DNA of 64,000 bases from Endomychus coccineus (GCA_958510875.1 OY294067.1:148974243-149038242); one strand, 5' to 3'. Counted from the stretch's first letter, positions 37,326 through 51,052 are shown. Notes: generated by a model from the letters alone, not told the origin. Made by a program: numbers and translations.

Positions 37326-39307
37326 GGGGCAATGGACGATTGAGCCCCGCGGTCAGAAAAAATTGTGCATGTAATAAAGTAATATGGGACAATTGCGCCC
37401 CAGGTCCTTCCTACAATACAGGACGATTGAGCCCCAACCACCTGTTTTACGGCACTTCATTAAAATAGTATAACTTAAAAATCTTGCTTAAAATTGGGAA
37501 TGAAACATAATGATAAATGTTATACATATATTTATTAAATTAGTAAAAAATTTAAAACCGTGTTAACAAAATATTTATCAAATTACTAAAACGAACTTAA
37601 GCTAAAATAAGTTATTTTTACTTATAGGTACCTAACTACTATTTTACAAATTTGTATGAAATACTTTTTACAAACTCAAATGGAGTTAGCTCATTATTTT
37701 TAATTAAATTAGTAACATATTCTTGTCGCTTCTTATATTTACTGTTTCCAGAAGGCGCTGGTAAATGTACGCTATTTATTTTGATATAGGAGTTTAACTG
37801 AATATCGGATAAAACAGCTATGAACCTAAATATGTCGGGATGTGAAAAATAAAAGCTCGAATTTAAGTGACTATGAAAAGACTCACAAGCGTTAGTGGTT
37901 CGTTCAGTGGAGTTATCACAAGATGCCCATATATCTGGTTGAAAAGAACAATTATCGGATATATAGTTATCAACAAGATAATCGGCATATTCGATAACTC
38001 GGGCATTTTCAGGGATAATAGAATACAAATCTTCGGCAAACACGTTCCCTACATGGGCGGGGTCCAAAAACAATAGCCCAAATGTCCATCGTAACCATTT
38101 ACCTATTGGCGATTCTGAACTCCGATATTCAGAAACTAGTCCTAGATTTTGTATCTTCCTAAGCCAGGATTGGATTAAGTGGAACCTACAGCCTATGATG
38201 GTAACATTAGGCCAATTTTGCCTGATACTACTGTGTATCGCTTTTTCAAAATCGCACTCTATTTCTTTGGGATTCAACTCTAAATTTACAGATTTTGAAT
38301 AATTAATTAATAACTGATAAGCTTTATTATAAGTTTCCGTATGTTTATTAAGAAGTAAAATAAATACTAGTGGTATGTAGTGTCCATTTTCTATGGTATG
38401 AATCGTGAACAATTGCTTTAAAAACTTTGGACAATACTCGAACGTCCCATCTACAAAGAATTTCGGCCTCGAGCATAAGTAACTTAAGTTTGATACACAA
38501 GAAAATATAATAATATTTTGGCTAAGAGAATTTACCAGTAAGAAGTTCTCGCCTTTGTTGGGTCTACAGTTTTATGATATAAGTGAGGTGTGAACATCTT
38601 CTACAGATCGAGGCAGACAAGGCAAAATGTTTCTTGTTGATCTGTATATACTTTTTCGTACATTGCTTATATCAGCCACCGTCGCATTTATATCTCCTGC
38701 ACACCGTATACCACTATTGATAATTTTTGAGGGGCGTTGACAAATATCTTCGACTGCCTTTCTTTTAAGTAAGTTTTGAAGCTTCTGCAATCCCAAAAGA
38801 AATCTCTATCAGCGCGAGCCCACAAATCGATATCGATGTTTTCCAGAGAGCTAGATGTATTAAAAAACTTGACTCGCCTTCACTTCTAATTTTTCATTGA
38901 TGGGATGATTATGTTCCCCGTTTCCCTTTAAAAGCACTTCTTCTGTCTTATCGACAGAAATCGAAGACGGACAGCCGTTTTTCGTACACCTATGGGTAAC
39001 TCCTAACGCCGTTTCTATATTTTTTCGCAAAGTATACTTATCAACGATAAGTATTTTTTTCCACGTTCACTGATCATTGACTCCATTTTAATGTAAGTAA
39101 AACTATAAATTTAAAACGTTCGTAAGCACAAACAGCCGACAAATGAATAATTATTGAATATCATGAAAGGGTGACAAAACAGGGGTGGGTGTTCCTAAGC
39201 AGGTACCTAAACTGAATTCGGGGCCCAATCGACCTATTGCTTAATCGGGCACATTGCTACCATAAAACTATCAGGTACCTTTGAGGGGCGCAATTGACCT
39301 GTACCCC
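37326..39307 (-). mobile_element. MULE-like (FLYWCH/Mutator) DNA transposon
   Basis: A 1,982-bp element bounded by imperfect inverted ends. The left end is GGGGCAATGGACGATTGAGCCCC and the right end, read inward, is GGGGTACAGGTCAATTGCGCCCC. The direct duplication TCTATA is present at 37,320-37,325 and 39,308-39,313. Sub-terminal copies of the box GGACRATTGMGCCCC lie inside the left end (about 37,334, 37,387 and 37,422) and looser ones near the right end, as expected of transposase-binding sites. The body encodes a broken MULE transposase on the minus strand. A 6-bp duplication is shorter than the 8-11 bp usual for Mutator-type elements. Confidence 0.75.
37639..39075 (-). pseudogene. MULE transposase with N-terminal FLYWCH-like zinc finger (broken)
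   Basis: On the minus strand, about 39,070-38,880 encodes a FLYWCH-type finger (THRCTKNGCPSSISVD, then GNGEHNHPIN). 38,796-38,572 encodes the linker (KRKAVEDICQRPSKI, DISNVRKSIYR). About 38,571-37,639 encodes the MULE catalytic domain: KFFVDGTFEYCPKFLKQL (first Asp), ECDFEKAIHSSIRQ with GCRFHLIQSWLRKI (second Asp and C..H), and STERTTNACESFHSHLN (final Glu region). The last two segments are in one frame separated by a single TAA at 38,572. Frameshifts separate the finger from the linker. The protein would cut and move the element; this copy cannot make it whole. Confidence 0.8.
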
Positions 39308-42300
39308 TCTATAGAATTGCAGGATTCCGTAACCACTAGTAAATAGCACTACAATTGCCTGGTTTGAGCTCAGAGAATTCGTTCGGAAATATATAACGAC
39401 CCATTGAAATGTAATCAATCAATATCAAGGTATATTAACAATATATTCAATACTGTAGACAAAAATTGATTTGTATCCAATGAGAAATAATGAAAGCCGT
39501 TATTACTGTACGACTGATTCAAATAATGTTTATTGAATAGATCAATTGTTGGTTTTATAATGATTAATGAATGTCTTCAGCAAGGCTAACTTTGATATTC
39601 AAATTTTTCTAGAATACAATTCTTTCAATTTCGTATCACCATCAGTGGATCAATGTTGTTAGCATTTTGAGGAGGAAGTCACAATAAATTTAGTTAGAAC
39701 CATATTTGTCTATAAAGTTAGGTAATCATAGACGACGGACCATTTCTGAAAATCGGAACACGCATTCAACGTATTTAGCTAATTAATATTCCTCAAAACC
39801 GGAGAAGGTCAAAGGAGACGATGGAACCCAATGCCAATGAAATTAGTCAGAAAAGTACTTTCGCCTCTAAGGAGCCCTCCCTGTGATGTTTCACCTTTAT
39901 CTTAAACAATTCACTATCTATCATTGTGCGGCTGCCGTGACAACAAAATTTCAACACATCGATAGAACGGTTCATTACAACAGCCAGACAAGTTCAAAAT
40001 TACGATTTCGCCGAAAACACGTGAAGATAAGCCGAACAAATGGAGTGTTATAAGAGATGCGAAAGTTCACGTTGATGAACATAACAATTAATAATAATGT
40101 GTGAGCGTATTCGAAAGCGAGTAGCTATCGAAGAGTGCAGGCAAGATACTCTAAATTATTCATGAATATATTATATGCTTCGTTATTATTGCCTTGTTTT
40201 TCGGAATTATGTTCAAGGTTATTCAGTTCAAAATAAGAATGTACAAAATAGACCTAACAAAGGTCCGCCTCTGTCCAGATTATATCACCCTATGAATGTT
40301 TTAGGTAATATGTTATACAGATTTTTAATAAGGCAAAATGTGTACAAATAAGTAAGTTATTATCCTTGTCGCGTTGAGACTTTTCTAGTTATGTAGTTTC
40401 CGTATGTACAAAGATTTTAAGACTGGATTAAACTTGGAATAATGTTTTTTTCTTCAGATGTTCAAGGTTTCAATGTTTTGAAGAAAAAAATCGGTCACAA
40501 AAGAGACTCGGTAGATCAATCGCTATACATCTGATTGCGTTTACTTTTGAACTCCGTATTGACGGTGAGACAGTTCCCACTTACCAAAAAACCTATTTCA
40601 GCGTTCACGAAATTTCTAAGAACAGACTTGATAGATTACAATCCAGCTTAGCAGGCTATGAAATATCATCTAATCATGAACAAGATCACCATACGTCTAA
40701 ACCTAGAAATGTTCAAGAGTGGTAAAGTCACATTAACCCTCTCCTTGCCAGCAAATCTCACTATTCGCTTAGCAAACATCCTCACCAAATGTATCCTTCT
40801 GAAAATTGGAAGATTGCTGATATACGTAAGCATTTTCTTGGACTGTATTATGAAAAATTTGCCTACAAGTCGTACTGGTATCCAAGTCCCGATACTTGTA
40901 ACCAATTTTTGACTCTCCAAAAGAAGATCATTGTATCTACGGATGAGATTTGAAAATGCCACAGTGAACTAATGAAAAAGCATAAGTACATTAGAAGAAA
41001 TCAGAACGTTTTCGTAAAAAGAAAAGAAAGTTTCATCACGGGGACCGGTCAAGATCTCAGGTAAATTTTGAGGGTGCATGGAACTCGCCACACGGAGCTT
41101 TCTCTGCTAAGAACAGAAAGTATGAGCGGATGTTGATCATGATGGCTGATTGAATATTTATTGGTTATTATGGCTAGACAGGGGCATGATGATTCCAAGC
41201 TTATAATCACTATATTTTTCGTGTTGTACGTGCTAACAAGTAATAGTTAACATGCTTTTTCTTTTCAAAATTTGAAATGTCGTTTGTGAAAGAAATTATC
41301 AGTGAACGCGGAAACACTCAAATAGTGAATGGAAATCATGAGTTCTCTAAACATCGATCTTCAACTAATGAAACTGTCTGGAGGTGCATCTAACGGCCTG
41401 AATGTAAGGTTTATGTGTATAACATTGGGGGAATCGGGTAGTTTCATTGTAACAACATTGACAAATCAACTTTATCACGAGACTTATTTGTTATCTTAAC
41501 AACTTAAGTTTCATTCCTGAGACGTTAGTGGTTGATTTTCAAATTGCTATTCATAATGCAGTTCTTACTCGGTCTGGCGTGAAATACGAAAGTTGGGGTT
41601 GAGTGGGGTATATGAAAACAAAAATTGTGAACCTTAAAGTGGCTTCGCTATTGTTTTGGTATGATATTTTCAAATCTAAATCTGGTGAGCGATTTTTTTT
41701 TTACGAATTACTTGCGATAGAATCGAGTGACGATAAGTTTTTGCTGATTATTTGGTGGATTATTTCATATCCGACGAAGCAACTTTTTCACCCTACATTT
41801 GGGTTGAAGCTTCTTCAACTCTATATCAAACCAAGAATGCTTGCGAGTATCTCCACTCTCATTAAAATAACTCTTTTTATTATAGTTCACCGAATATTTT
41901 TTCTTTCATGGATGTTTTGTTAAAATTTCAAATAGAAGTCTACATGAAATGTAATAGTGTAGCTACTCCTTGTGAATCTGAAAACTCAGGCACAATTCGA
42001 GACAAAGTTTTTTGCAAAGACTATTGTTAGATTTGGAACAACAAAAGATAACTACCCTCCATATTGTTGAAGTTGTTCTAAATATGTATGTACACAATCG
42101 ATAAAATATGTAGTATTATTAGTATAAATTGTCAATGTTTTTCTTCCGAGTGTTATGTAAAACTTATGTAATAAAAGTACATTATATTCATGATCATATG
42201 TTACACTAATTTGGTGAATAAATAAAGTGAAATCGTAATCATAATTCAATGTCTCAATCTCATTAGTTTTTTTGTGAGCTTAAAGATATTACTAGGACGC

Positions 42301-42771
42301 CTATGGTAGCATCACAAGGTTTTCATTGTATTTCAGAATTTTAAAATCAATAATGATCATCTTTGTGACGAATTTCGTAGTCCCAAAATCGGAAGAGAGA
42401 ATGCCATGTGACGAATATTGTACACGAATTTTATGATTACCTGCATACTGTAACGAATTTCGAATTCCCTATTAGATGCACTAAATGAATAACACTACCC
42501 GCCGCGGAAGATAAAAAGAACTTGTTGCGATATCCCAGGGTTTCCGTGGCCATAATGAGAATCAAACAGTGGTTCAGTTTATTTACTGTCTACATCATGT
42601 TCTGAATCTCTTCGAGCATGTGACCTACAATCTTTGTTCTATAATTTGGCACAGCTACCTTTCAAAGGCCAAGATTACAGTCAACACGAAAAGTAGAAAT
42701 TGCTGAATTGTGGGATGATGTAGTTCATCACACAAGACATTATACTTCACCATTTGAACTATTAGATATTT
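39308..42771. other. No recognisable gene (3.4 kb)
   Basis: Only short unrelated frames (for example 40,666-40,962 minus, 41,603-41,923 plus) with no domain resemblance. The last 200 bp, about 42,540-42,770, may be decayed gag of the following BEL/Pao element but the translation is broken in all frames. No BEL/Pao LTR is identifiable. Confidence 0.5.
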
Positions 42772-44108
42772 TTGATTCAAATGAAAGAATTCAAGCCCAG
42801 AGCCAAGTTTAATTCACAAAACAATTATCAGCGTTCCTTTGTGACTTCAATGTCAAATTGTCCAACATGCAACAAACCTCACAAAATTAGTGAATGCAAA
42901 AGGTTTCTAGATCTGAAACAGGAATTAAGGTATGAACGCATAAAATCACTTAGATTGTGCATCAACTGTCTCAATACTGGTCATTCAAGTGAACATTGTA
43001 AAACAAGTGAATGTTCCAAGTGCTCTTTCAAGCATAATACTCTGCTCCATTCCGAGAAATCAGAAATAATTAAGGGGGAAATTCCTAAACAAGTGACTAT
43101 GTCGAATTACAATGGAGCATCAAAGTTCCACGATGTTCTCCTTTCCACAGCTATTGTCAATGTGTCAGACATAAATGGTGCCTCGCACATATGTCGGCAT
43201 TGTTAGACTCTGGGTCTCAATCCAACATCATGAGCTCCCATCTGTGCAATATTCTGAAAATGGATAAATCTCCTGTCGACATATCTGTCGTTGGTATAAA
43301 CCAAACATCTTTGAATGTAACATATTCTTGCAAGGTTGAGATCAGGTCTCGTTTCAATACATACTGTCACGTTGCGAGTTACTTAATTGTGCCCGACATA
43401 TTATGTAGAAACATTCCAAACAATACGATATGTATTAAATCTTCACCAATCCCAAATAAATTAGAACTTGCCGATCCTTCTTTCAACGTATCCTCCAAGA
43501 TAGATATTTTACTTGGGGCCACTGTATTTTGGCATTTATTGTGTCATGAGCAAATTATTCTTTAGCGCAATCTTCCGGTATTACAGATGACGAAATTTGG
43601 ATGGATTGTATCGAGAAAAATTCCATCGCAGCAATCAAGGTCTATAAGTTGTAACCTTTCGCAATATGTTCCAAAGGATCCTCTTACCCGTTTTTGGGAA
43701 CTAGAAGAATGCAGCAATGGAAAGATAAATTCTCCGGATGAGACCATATGTGAAACCGACTTTATTAGAACGCATACTCGTAGTCAAACAGTTAGATTCA
43801 TAGATCATTCCAGACCCAGTAACTTTTATCAATTTTTCCCCATCATGGAATTCTTGGAGAAAACAGCAATACGACAAAATTGAGGAGCATATTTGACGGT
43901 TCAGTCATAACCGGTTCAGGTGAAAGCTTCAACAATATACAGCTGGTTGGCTCAACCATCCAAAATGACTTATTGTCAATTCTGCTTCGTTTCAGACAGC
44001 ATCGTTCCGTTTATCAGCGGATATCGCAAAAATGTACCGCCAGGTATTGATTCAACCTGAATATCGGAAATTACAATGTATAATTTGGCGTTCTGAACCC
44101 ACCCATAA
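42772..44108 (+). pseudogene. BEL/Pao LTR retrotransposon, 5' part: gag zinc knuckles, protease, RT start
   Basis: 42,772-43,206 encodes a BEL/Pao zinc-knuckle region (CPTCNKPHKISECKRF, RLCINCLNTGHSSEHC, CSKCSFKHNTLLH). 43,191-43,565 encodes a retropepsin, with ALLDSGSQSNIMSS (DSG active site) and KIDILLGATVFWHLLCHEQI. 43,587-43,883 continues with KFGWIVSRK and the RFWELEE linker. The RT follows in fragments, its palm reading KMYRQVLIQPEYRKLQCIIW up to 44,108. There the coding frame is cut by a 9.9-kb LTR element and resumes at 53,999. Frameshifts between each part show it was also decaying for other reasons. Upstream gag and the 5' LTR are not recognisable. Confidence 0.85.
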
Positions 44109-45943
44109 TGTAATAATCCGACGGATTATTACTTTTTGTTTTGGGGCCTTTGAATAATATTGATTTAAATTCAAATTGAAAATTTTATAAATTATTATAT
44201 CTTGAACACGATATACCAGACAGACCTAGCGACGGTAATTGGAGTCCTCTTTCCTGTATCATTGTCCGGTTAGCCATGAAACAAGTTTCACAAACGTAAG
44301 CACGGCACGAGGTCAATGGTACTTTTTCCCTGAGTCAGGAAAAGTTTACGTGGAGTTGAACAGACCTATTCTTTCGCCTGGTTAGATTCCTATTGGCTGT
44401 TGTTATATTTCATGGGCGTGCTCTGATCCCGGAATTCGAAATTGAACATATTTTCTAAGATTGAGCGTGGGGTGACCCCCGCTTCAATGATTCCATAAAA
44501 ACTAATTACTTTGAGGAAAAAAGACCACCTTCTCAGTTAGTTCTCCACCAGGTACTTGTCGGTAAGGACAGCTTGCTTTATGTCCACAGGGATGCTCATT
44601 GTTGCATTAAATCAAATCAATTAATATAATGTTTGTCCAGAATATTCAAATCAAGTTCAAGAAATTTATAGATATTAAATTAACAATGCAACAAGGATTA
44701 TACATCCCTGGGGGGCTAAAGCAGTGCTGGACTTGTTCGCGTCTTTCGCGTCAGGCGTAAAGTGTTTGTAACCTTATTTAAAAATCATTTTGTGACAATT
44801 TTCCATCATATTAAATTTAATCCGATGTAGAAACCGAGTGTTTAAATCCTTTGTGCGTATTTCTACAAGGGGCGAGATGAAATGGTGTTATTAGACCAAC
44901 AGGGAAAGTGCATTTTGATTGCCAAAGAACAACTGTTATATTGTCTTCAACCTCGGAATCGGTAATATAATATAATGTGGTTATTTATCATTCAGATCAT
45001 GTTCCGCCCGCCACTGTTTTATTTTTTAATATATATTTGTCCTGCCATTCAGGCTAAGTAGTGATCAATTGTTATTCTGCTTATCGGAGATAACTTAGGG
45101 GAGATAATAGAGTATCATGTCGTTATGCTTATCCCAGCTTACCAGAAAGGTAAATCCTTTGATTTTGAACATTATTTATCAATCATCGGCGTGATCGAGC
45201 GCGAAACCGATCACTCTTCGGGGTTGTGGTAATTAGTCCTTCATTTATTTCAACTCTCTAAAGGGAACATGGACAAGAACTCGCTCGCTGGCGAAGGGGG
45301 TAGTACCAGCGACATTGATAATTTCTCAGGTTCCCACTTGGGGGTCAATCTGAACTTGACATCTTTTTAAATCTATGCTCTATCATTCCTATAACCAAAT
45401 TTTGGAATAATTTTATAAACGTTCGTTGTTGGATAATGTATCATTTTTTTTTGTTAATTTTGTTTTATTCAATATACATTTAATTTGATTTACGATTTCA
45501 ACTGGAAATCCCTAATCACCTCTCAGCGAATACGACCTTCAGAATTTACGCTTGAATAGATATAAAGATATAAGTATAGGTAATTGTACGAGTCGGTCCC
45601 TTGGAAGGGATCGCGGCCTCATAGTCAAAAACAGCTTCTAGGAGGGCTGAAATATACGCTTAGTGGTGGCGGCTTTAAAAGAACCTCAAGGTACACGGAG
45701 CAACTAAGATCTTCGATACCCGAGCAGGTTCCAACAAACAAATCTTAATTCACATAACACGTCGATGAAGTATTAACGCTACCTAAAATATTACCCAGCC
45801 GACTGTTACAAGTTCAAGTGTTACAAGCAGTGAGATAGGATTTCGAACCTATTCACTTATTTGGGTAATATTAAATCTAGAGCAATCTGTAGTAAGTTCA
45901 GATTTATTATTACAAATACACAAACGCTCGGCGAAACGTTACA
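44109..45943 (+). repeat. 5' LTR of the LARD-like element
   Basis: 1,835 bp, with TGTAA/TTACA ends. It begins with a perfect dyad, GTAATAATCCG-A-CGGATTATTAC (44,110-44,132). It differs from the 3' copy by substitutions and short indels spread along its length, so insertion is not very recent. Confidence 0.9.
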
Positions 45944-45945
45944 TA

Positions 45946-45963
45946 TGGTGCCAGCTAAAAGAT
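45946..45963 (+). promoter_or_regulatory. Primer-binding-site-like sequence
   Basis: TGGTGCCAGCTAAAAGAT starts 2 bp after the 5' LTR. It begins with TGG, the complement of a tRNA CCA end, as expected. I cannot name the tRNA. Confidence 0.6.
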
Positions 45964-48129
45964 TGTAAATTGAAATGAAAATCCAGAAATTTAGGATCCA
46001 CACATCAAATTCTACAAAAAAGAATTCACGCCGTTTTAAAGAAATAGAAGTTATTAAAATAAGTGTGTCATTAAAGCGTAAAATAATGATTACAGTGTAA
46101 TGGAACTAAGTTAAAAGGTGATATAGGACAATCAACTGGCATTGTTGAACCAAAGTGAATTAGAGTCGGGTTACATACGCGGAATCAGTTGCATACATGA
46201 ACATCTTAAGTATTTACGCACGAAAGGAATTTTTGCAGTCAGCATATAGATCGTAGAAAATCTGAATTGTATAATCTATACTCTGCAATTGTGAAATAAA
46301 TAACCATTCCGAGTTGAAGTCAAAGATAGGTGCTTCAGCTCTGCTTCGTGATGTTCTCGCACCACAGGAATTATTTTTTTTTGCATATTGAACTGAACTA
46401 ACGATTCAGGCGAAAACATCGGAACCAGCTGTTCTAGGACCAGTAGAATAATTGTGTTATTGCAGTTTGTTTATGTAATTTTTTTTCAGCTAGTATAGTT
46501 ACAGCCAGGACTGGAGTACGAGTTTTGTGTTAAAAACATTCACGTATGGTATCCAGTTGATACGAATTATGTTGGTCCTAAGTAGAAACGAAGTGAAGCA
46601 TATCCAACGAACAGGGCATGTTAGGAAAAACTGATATAGCAAAAAGTTGTCATTTATAGTAGATTTTGAAATTTTATGTTTATATGTTCATGTTTTAATA
46701 CTGCTTTTGAATTGGAACCGGTTTTAATTTAAACGGACTGTACCCATTATCTTCAATTCAAAACCCATGTTCAGGGTGGGGACGAGCGAGCGTTCGGCTG
46801 AGGTATTAAGGGAGATATGGGCACAGCAGACACGAGGGAGGTGTATGTGCATGTATTTGTGAGTACACTGTGTTTAGTGAGGGATATGGAATTGATATCC
46901 CGGTGTACGGATTCAGAGTGAATAATTCCTGGGATGGAAGGGATACTCTATGGAACACCCCACAGATTTGGAAGTTCGATGACCAGGAAGAGCAAGCACC
47001 CCGACGATAGTCCAGGCTAGATCTCTTCTTCGCATAGTATTCGCAAGCTGGCCCAGAGGGAAAAAATTTGTGTAACGCTATCCATCTAGGGGGTAGTTCG
47101 CGGGAATCTGCCGCAGCAGCGCGAAGCAGAGGTTAGGGCCGTTATAACGCACAAAGCTCTAACCTTTCTAGATAATTGATGAAGTCACGTGGGGTCCCTT
47201 TGAATTGAAATACAGGATTCAAGTAGATTCAGGTCTGGCGGTCTAGCGCGCCATGACATTGTATGAGGTCAATGACCTAACAGGCTGATGAGATTCAGAT
47301 GGCGTGGCCGCTATAATTTTTTTTCGATTTTATCTTATTAGAATCTAAAATAAAGCAGTTATTCGTGATTCAATGTTGGAAAGGTTAGTGCCAGTAGGTG
47401 AGGTCCAAGGTATTTGAACGGACTTTTGTTTTTTGTGTATTGCAATCAATGGATTGGCATTGTGTTCACCTACTAGAGATAAATTGGAATGAAATCATGA
47501 GATGTCGGATAATATTGAGATATTAGTAAACCTTTACACGCCTATACAGGGGGCAACCAGTCCTTGAGTTTTAGATGTTCAAACTATATAAGTATAGTTT
47601 TGTTTATGTCGGCAAATCATTAAATTTTCAAGCTTATCTAGTCTTCAAGAAATTAATAATCTACGCAAAATATTAGCATAGAGGAAGTGGTATGAAAGAT
47701 CGTAGAACTCACCCCCGTACCATTCCCGGGCAACTGATAGTAGAATTGGATGATAGCCGAATCCATGGCTGAGGGGTAAGATTCCCCCAAAAAAGAGCGA
47801 CTGGGCCAATGGGTGTATGCTGTCTCTAGTTAAAATAGTGACCGGATATCCCTATTGTCCAGGTTGGAAGGGTAGTTGTACCCGTAGTGGGAATGAGGTC
47901 ACTGTATTGGACTGTCTCAAATCCTGATGGAAAGGTAACTTAGGGAGATTTATATTTCTGTTCCGGAATGGTCCAGTAAAATGATTCCTCATTCCAGTGT
48001 GTGGATGGTGTGCGAATGTAGATGTTAGAGGTATTCGCGCACTTCATCGAGATGCCAGGAGAAGCATCGAGTGCTAAGGACATTGGGTATGACGCGGGGC
48101 AATGTGTAGACCTCATCTGTTAATGGAGA
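45964..48129. other. LARD interior, left part: no gene
   Basis: Noncoding stretch of mixed composition, more GC-rich after about 46,780 than the flanking DNA. No gag-like zinc knuckle, protease or RT motif in any frame. Confidence 0.6.
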
Positions 48130-48807
48130 AGCAAGGATCGGCTCCGACTGGCCGAAGCATATCGATATCGAATTGTTCCATACTTCTAACAACGCGAATC
48201 CTGGCGAAAGCCGGTCGTTATGGAAGATCTCTACCCAGCATCTCAAAACTGGTTGTAGAGCATAAATCTTCAAGGAGATATCAGGCTGAATCGTGATATG
48301 CATCCGTCGGAGATGTCCCATACTTCGAACAACGCGAATCCTGGCGACAGCCTTTCGTTGTGGAAGATCTCTACCCAGCATCTCAAAACTGGTTGTAGAG
48401 CATGATTCTTCAAGGAGGTATTAAACTGAATCGTAATATGCGTCCGTCGGAGATGTCCCATACTTCGAACAACGCGAATCCTGGCTACAGCCGGTCTTTG
48501 TGGAAGATCTCTACCCAGCATCTCAAAACTGGTTGTAGAGCATAAATCTTCAAGGAGATATCAGGCTGAATCGTGATATGCATCCGTCGGAGATGTCCCA
48601 TACTTCGAACAACGCGAATCCTGGCGACAGCCTTTCGTTGTGGAAGATCTCTACCCAGCATCTCAAAACTGGTTGTAGAGCATGATTCTTCAAGGAGGTA
48701 TTAAACTGAATCGTAATATGCGTCCGTCGGAGATGTCCCATACTTCGAACAACGCGAATCCTGGCTACAGCCGGTCTTTGTGGAAGATCTCTACCCAGCA
48801 TCTCAAA
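48130..48807. repeat. 140-bp tandem array in 280-bp dimers
   Basis: The core CATACTTCKAACAACGCGAA recurs at about 48,179, 48,319, 48,459, 48,599 and 48,739, exactly 140 bp apart. Alternate units are more alike than neighbours: those starting 48,319 and 48,599 share GCGACAGCCTTTCGTTGTGG, and those at 48,459 and 48,739 share GCTACAGCCGGTCTTTGTGG. This shows amplification of a 280-bp dimer. Open frames of 83-118 codons through the array are by-products of the periodicity. Confidence 0.9.
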
Positions 48808-51052
48808 GTGGAAGTGGATAGGCCAGGAGGCCAGAAAAGTTTCTGTTTTTGGGAGACAGTCCAGGTTGGACTGATGGACCAGTTGTGCCACTGGAGAAGG
48901 ACGGGAAATAAGTCCGGAGTTTGGGAAGTGAGTTTTGGGTCCAGGATGGACAGGAAGGCCAGGTAGGCCAATTGTGAATCTGGCAGGTAGAATTCGCCAG
49001 TCGACCAGGATTTTTGGGTCGATACCTTAATGTGACGTACCAAGCGCAGGTACAGGGTTTGATTGTTTGGTAAGACCCATGAGTGATGTGGGCAGATAGG
49101 CATCCTGCATGAGCAGCAAGACGCGTAGTCGTCAGTAAGGCCTGGAAATTGGTGAGAGGAAGTGCGCGGGGCGGGTGGAGAATACCGCTCAGAGAATGAA
49201 TGAGTCGATGGATCGAGTGACGTCATAGCGGAACCAAGTAGCTTTTATGCAGTGTCAAGTTAGTTCTCTTTTGTGAGTCTTGGCCTTGGTTCCCTATGAA
49301 CAAAGTAGAGTCAGTAAATTCGGGACCTCTGACTCTTCGAATCACCGCGTTCCGTTTAAATTATTTTTATTTTGTTGCAAAGAAGAGCCCTCGAGCTCAG
49401 GTTAAGTAAATTGAGTGAACAAGAGTCCTGACGTCTCGAGTCACGAATGTAAAAAGATGCTGGGGTAAGTATGTAAGGACACGCGGATGGCAGTCCAGAA
49501 CGAGAGAGACGTTTCACCCCCAGGTGGCGAGATAGAAGAGGCGCTTATGAGATAGAACGGTGCCTTCGAGCACGTGGTCCGGAGATGTTCTTGTTTGATT
49601 ATGTTCGACACCCCCCTGTTCTTTTTATGGTAACCTATGTCATCGATAACGAATATAGTTAGCGCAAAGAGAAGGGGAGGTGATCTGGATAAACATGTTT
49701 AAGTGGTAGCCTCTGGTAGAGTTTTTTTTTTCAGTGTTGTTATGTCCGAGTACGATATTTTAGAATTTTCCAAGGGAATTCATTCATGCAGAGAGCAGCA
49801 GCCTGATGATACCTAACGTCTTCTATTGTGTAATGTTGCATGTGTATTTCTAGTGTCACAGCTTGTAATTACCTGCATGAATTTATTGTTGTCTTTTTTT
49901 TTATGTGCGAAATATGTGTTAGGGTAACATGTTAGATATTAAGTAACTTTAGAGTAACCTCGCTTCTATGTTACGAGGAAGGAATTCGAATTTAATTTAT
50001 TTCCATGTAAACCTCCCATAGTGAAGGGAACAGTTATTTTAATTTTTTTTTTTGTGATTAGAAAAGTTAGCTCCTTTTGTTCGGGAGTATTACGGCCGCA
50101 ACAATGTGCTGGCTGGTAGAAGCATTCTTTCTACGTACATAGACATGTCATCGCTTAGGGTTACAAACGGAACAATTTTCTTTTTGGTTGTGCGATATTA
50201 TGGGTTCATGGAAGTTAACGCCGGGGTCCATCAGCATGTTACGGAACACCCGGTCCGCAGTAATGTATTTTTTTAAATTGATCGACACAGATAACGAAGG
50301 ATCACCAGGAACGAGTCTAGATCCAGATAAATTACGGGTACTAGTTTCACCAAAGATGAAGTATTAAGTGTGGACATCGGTAGTAGTCAGAAGTTAGTGA
50401 GGGCATTATAATTTAGGCGATGCAAGGCTTAAGATTTCCGTAGGAGGAGTACCAACCTGGTATACTTATGTTATGGTATGGAAATGGAGAAGACCAGTAG
50501 AAGACCAGGAGAAGAGGATTCCAAGAGGAATGGAATGCAGGCCAGTAACCACGGAGGATGGATTGGACCCGTGTGTTGAATGGAATGTTGATATGTGTTA
50601 TGGTTTATTTGGTCGCCTGCAATGGAACACCCTTGGACCAGCTCCAGTCGACTACCTGCCGCCCATATGGTTGAAGCCGCCGCGTATACCGATGGAGAAC
50701 CTCATGCCTCTCCTCGTATGCAAAATGACCGAGAATGCTAGTTACACTTGACTACTGCCGACGAGTCAAGTAATTAAAGATGCACCACAACAATAGGCGA
50801 ATTCACATGTCTCTTTATTTTTCAAGCAAAAATCAAAGTAGGGTGCTTGACAGCTCCTCGATATTTTTGCACTCTACATAATAGTCTAAGATGCCGATTG
50901 ATCGACCTTCACACCTTACGTTTTCCCAATGAAAACTCTTTTATCAAACATAATATGTAACATACAACTCACGGATGGGTTGTCTAATTATAGTAGGTCA
51001 CGACTACCCTTAATTAGAAAAAAACGTTATACACTAAACGATAATAAGTATG
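48808..51052. other. LARD interior, middle part: no recognisable gene
   Basis: The longest frames (49,226-48,765 minus, partly in the array, and 50,473-50,751 plus, 92 codons, Trp- and Pro-rich) match nothing I know. No retroviral motifs are visible. Confidence 0.55.

Noticed and set aside
48025..49226. Several 80-150-codon frames on both strands in the LARD interior
   Set aside because: They arise from the 140-bp tandem repeat, whose period is not a multiple of three; the same peptide reappears in neighbouring units.
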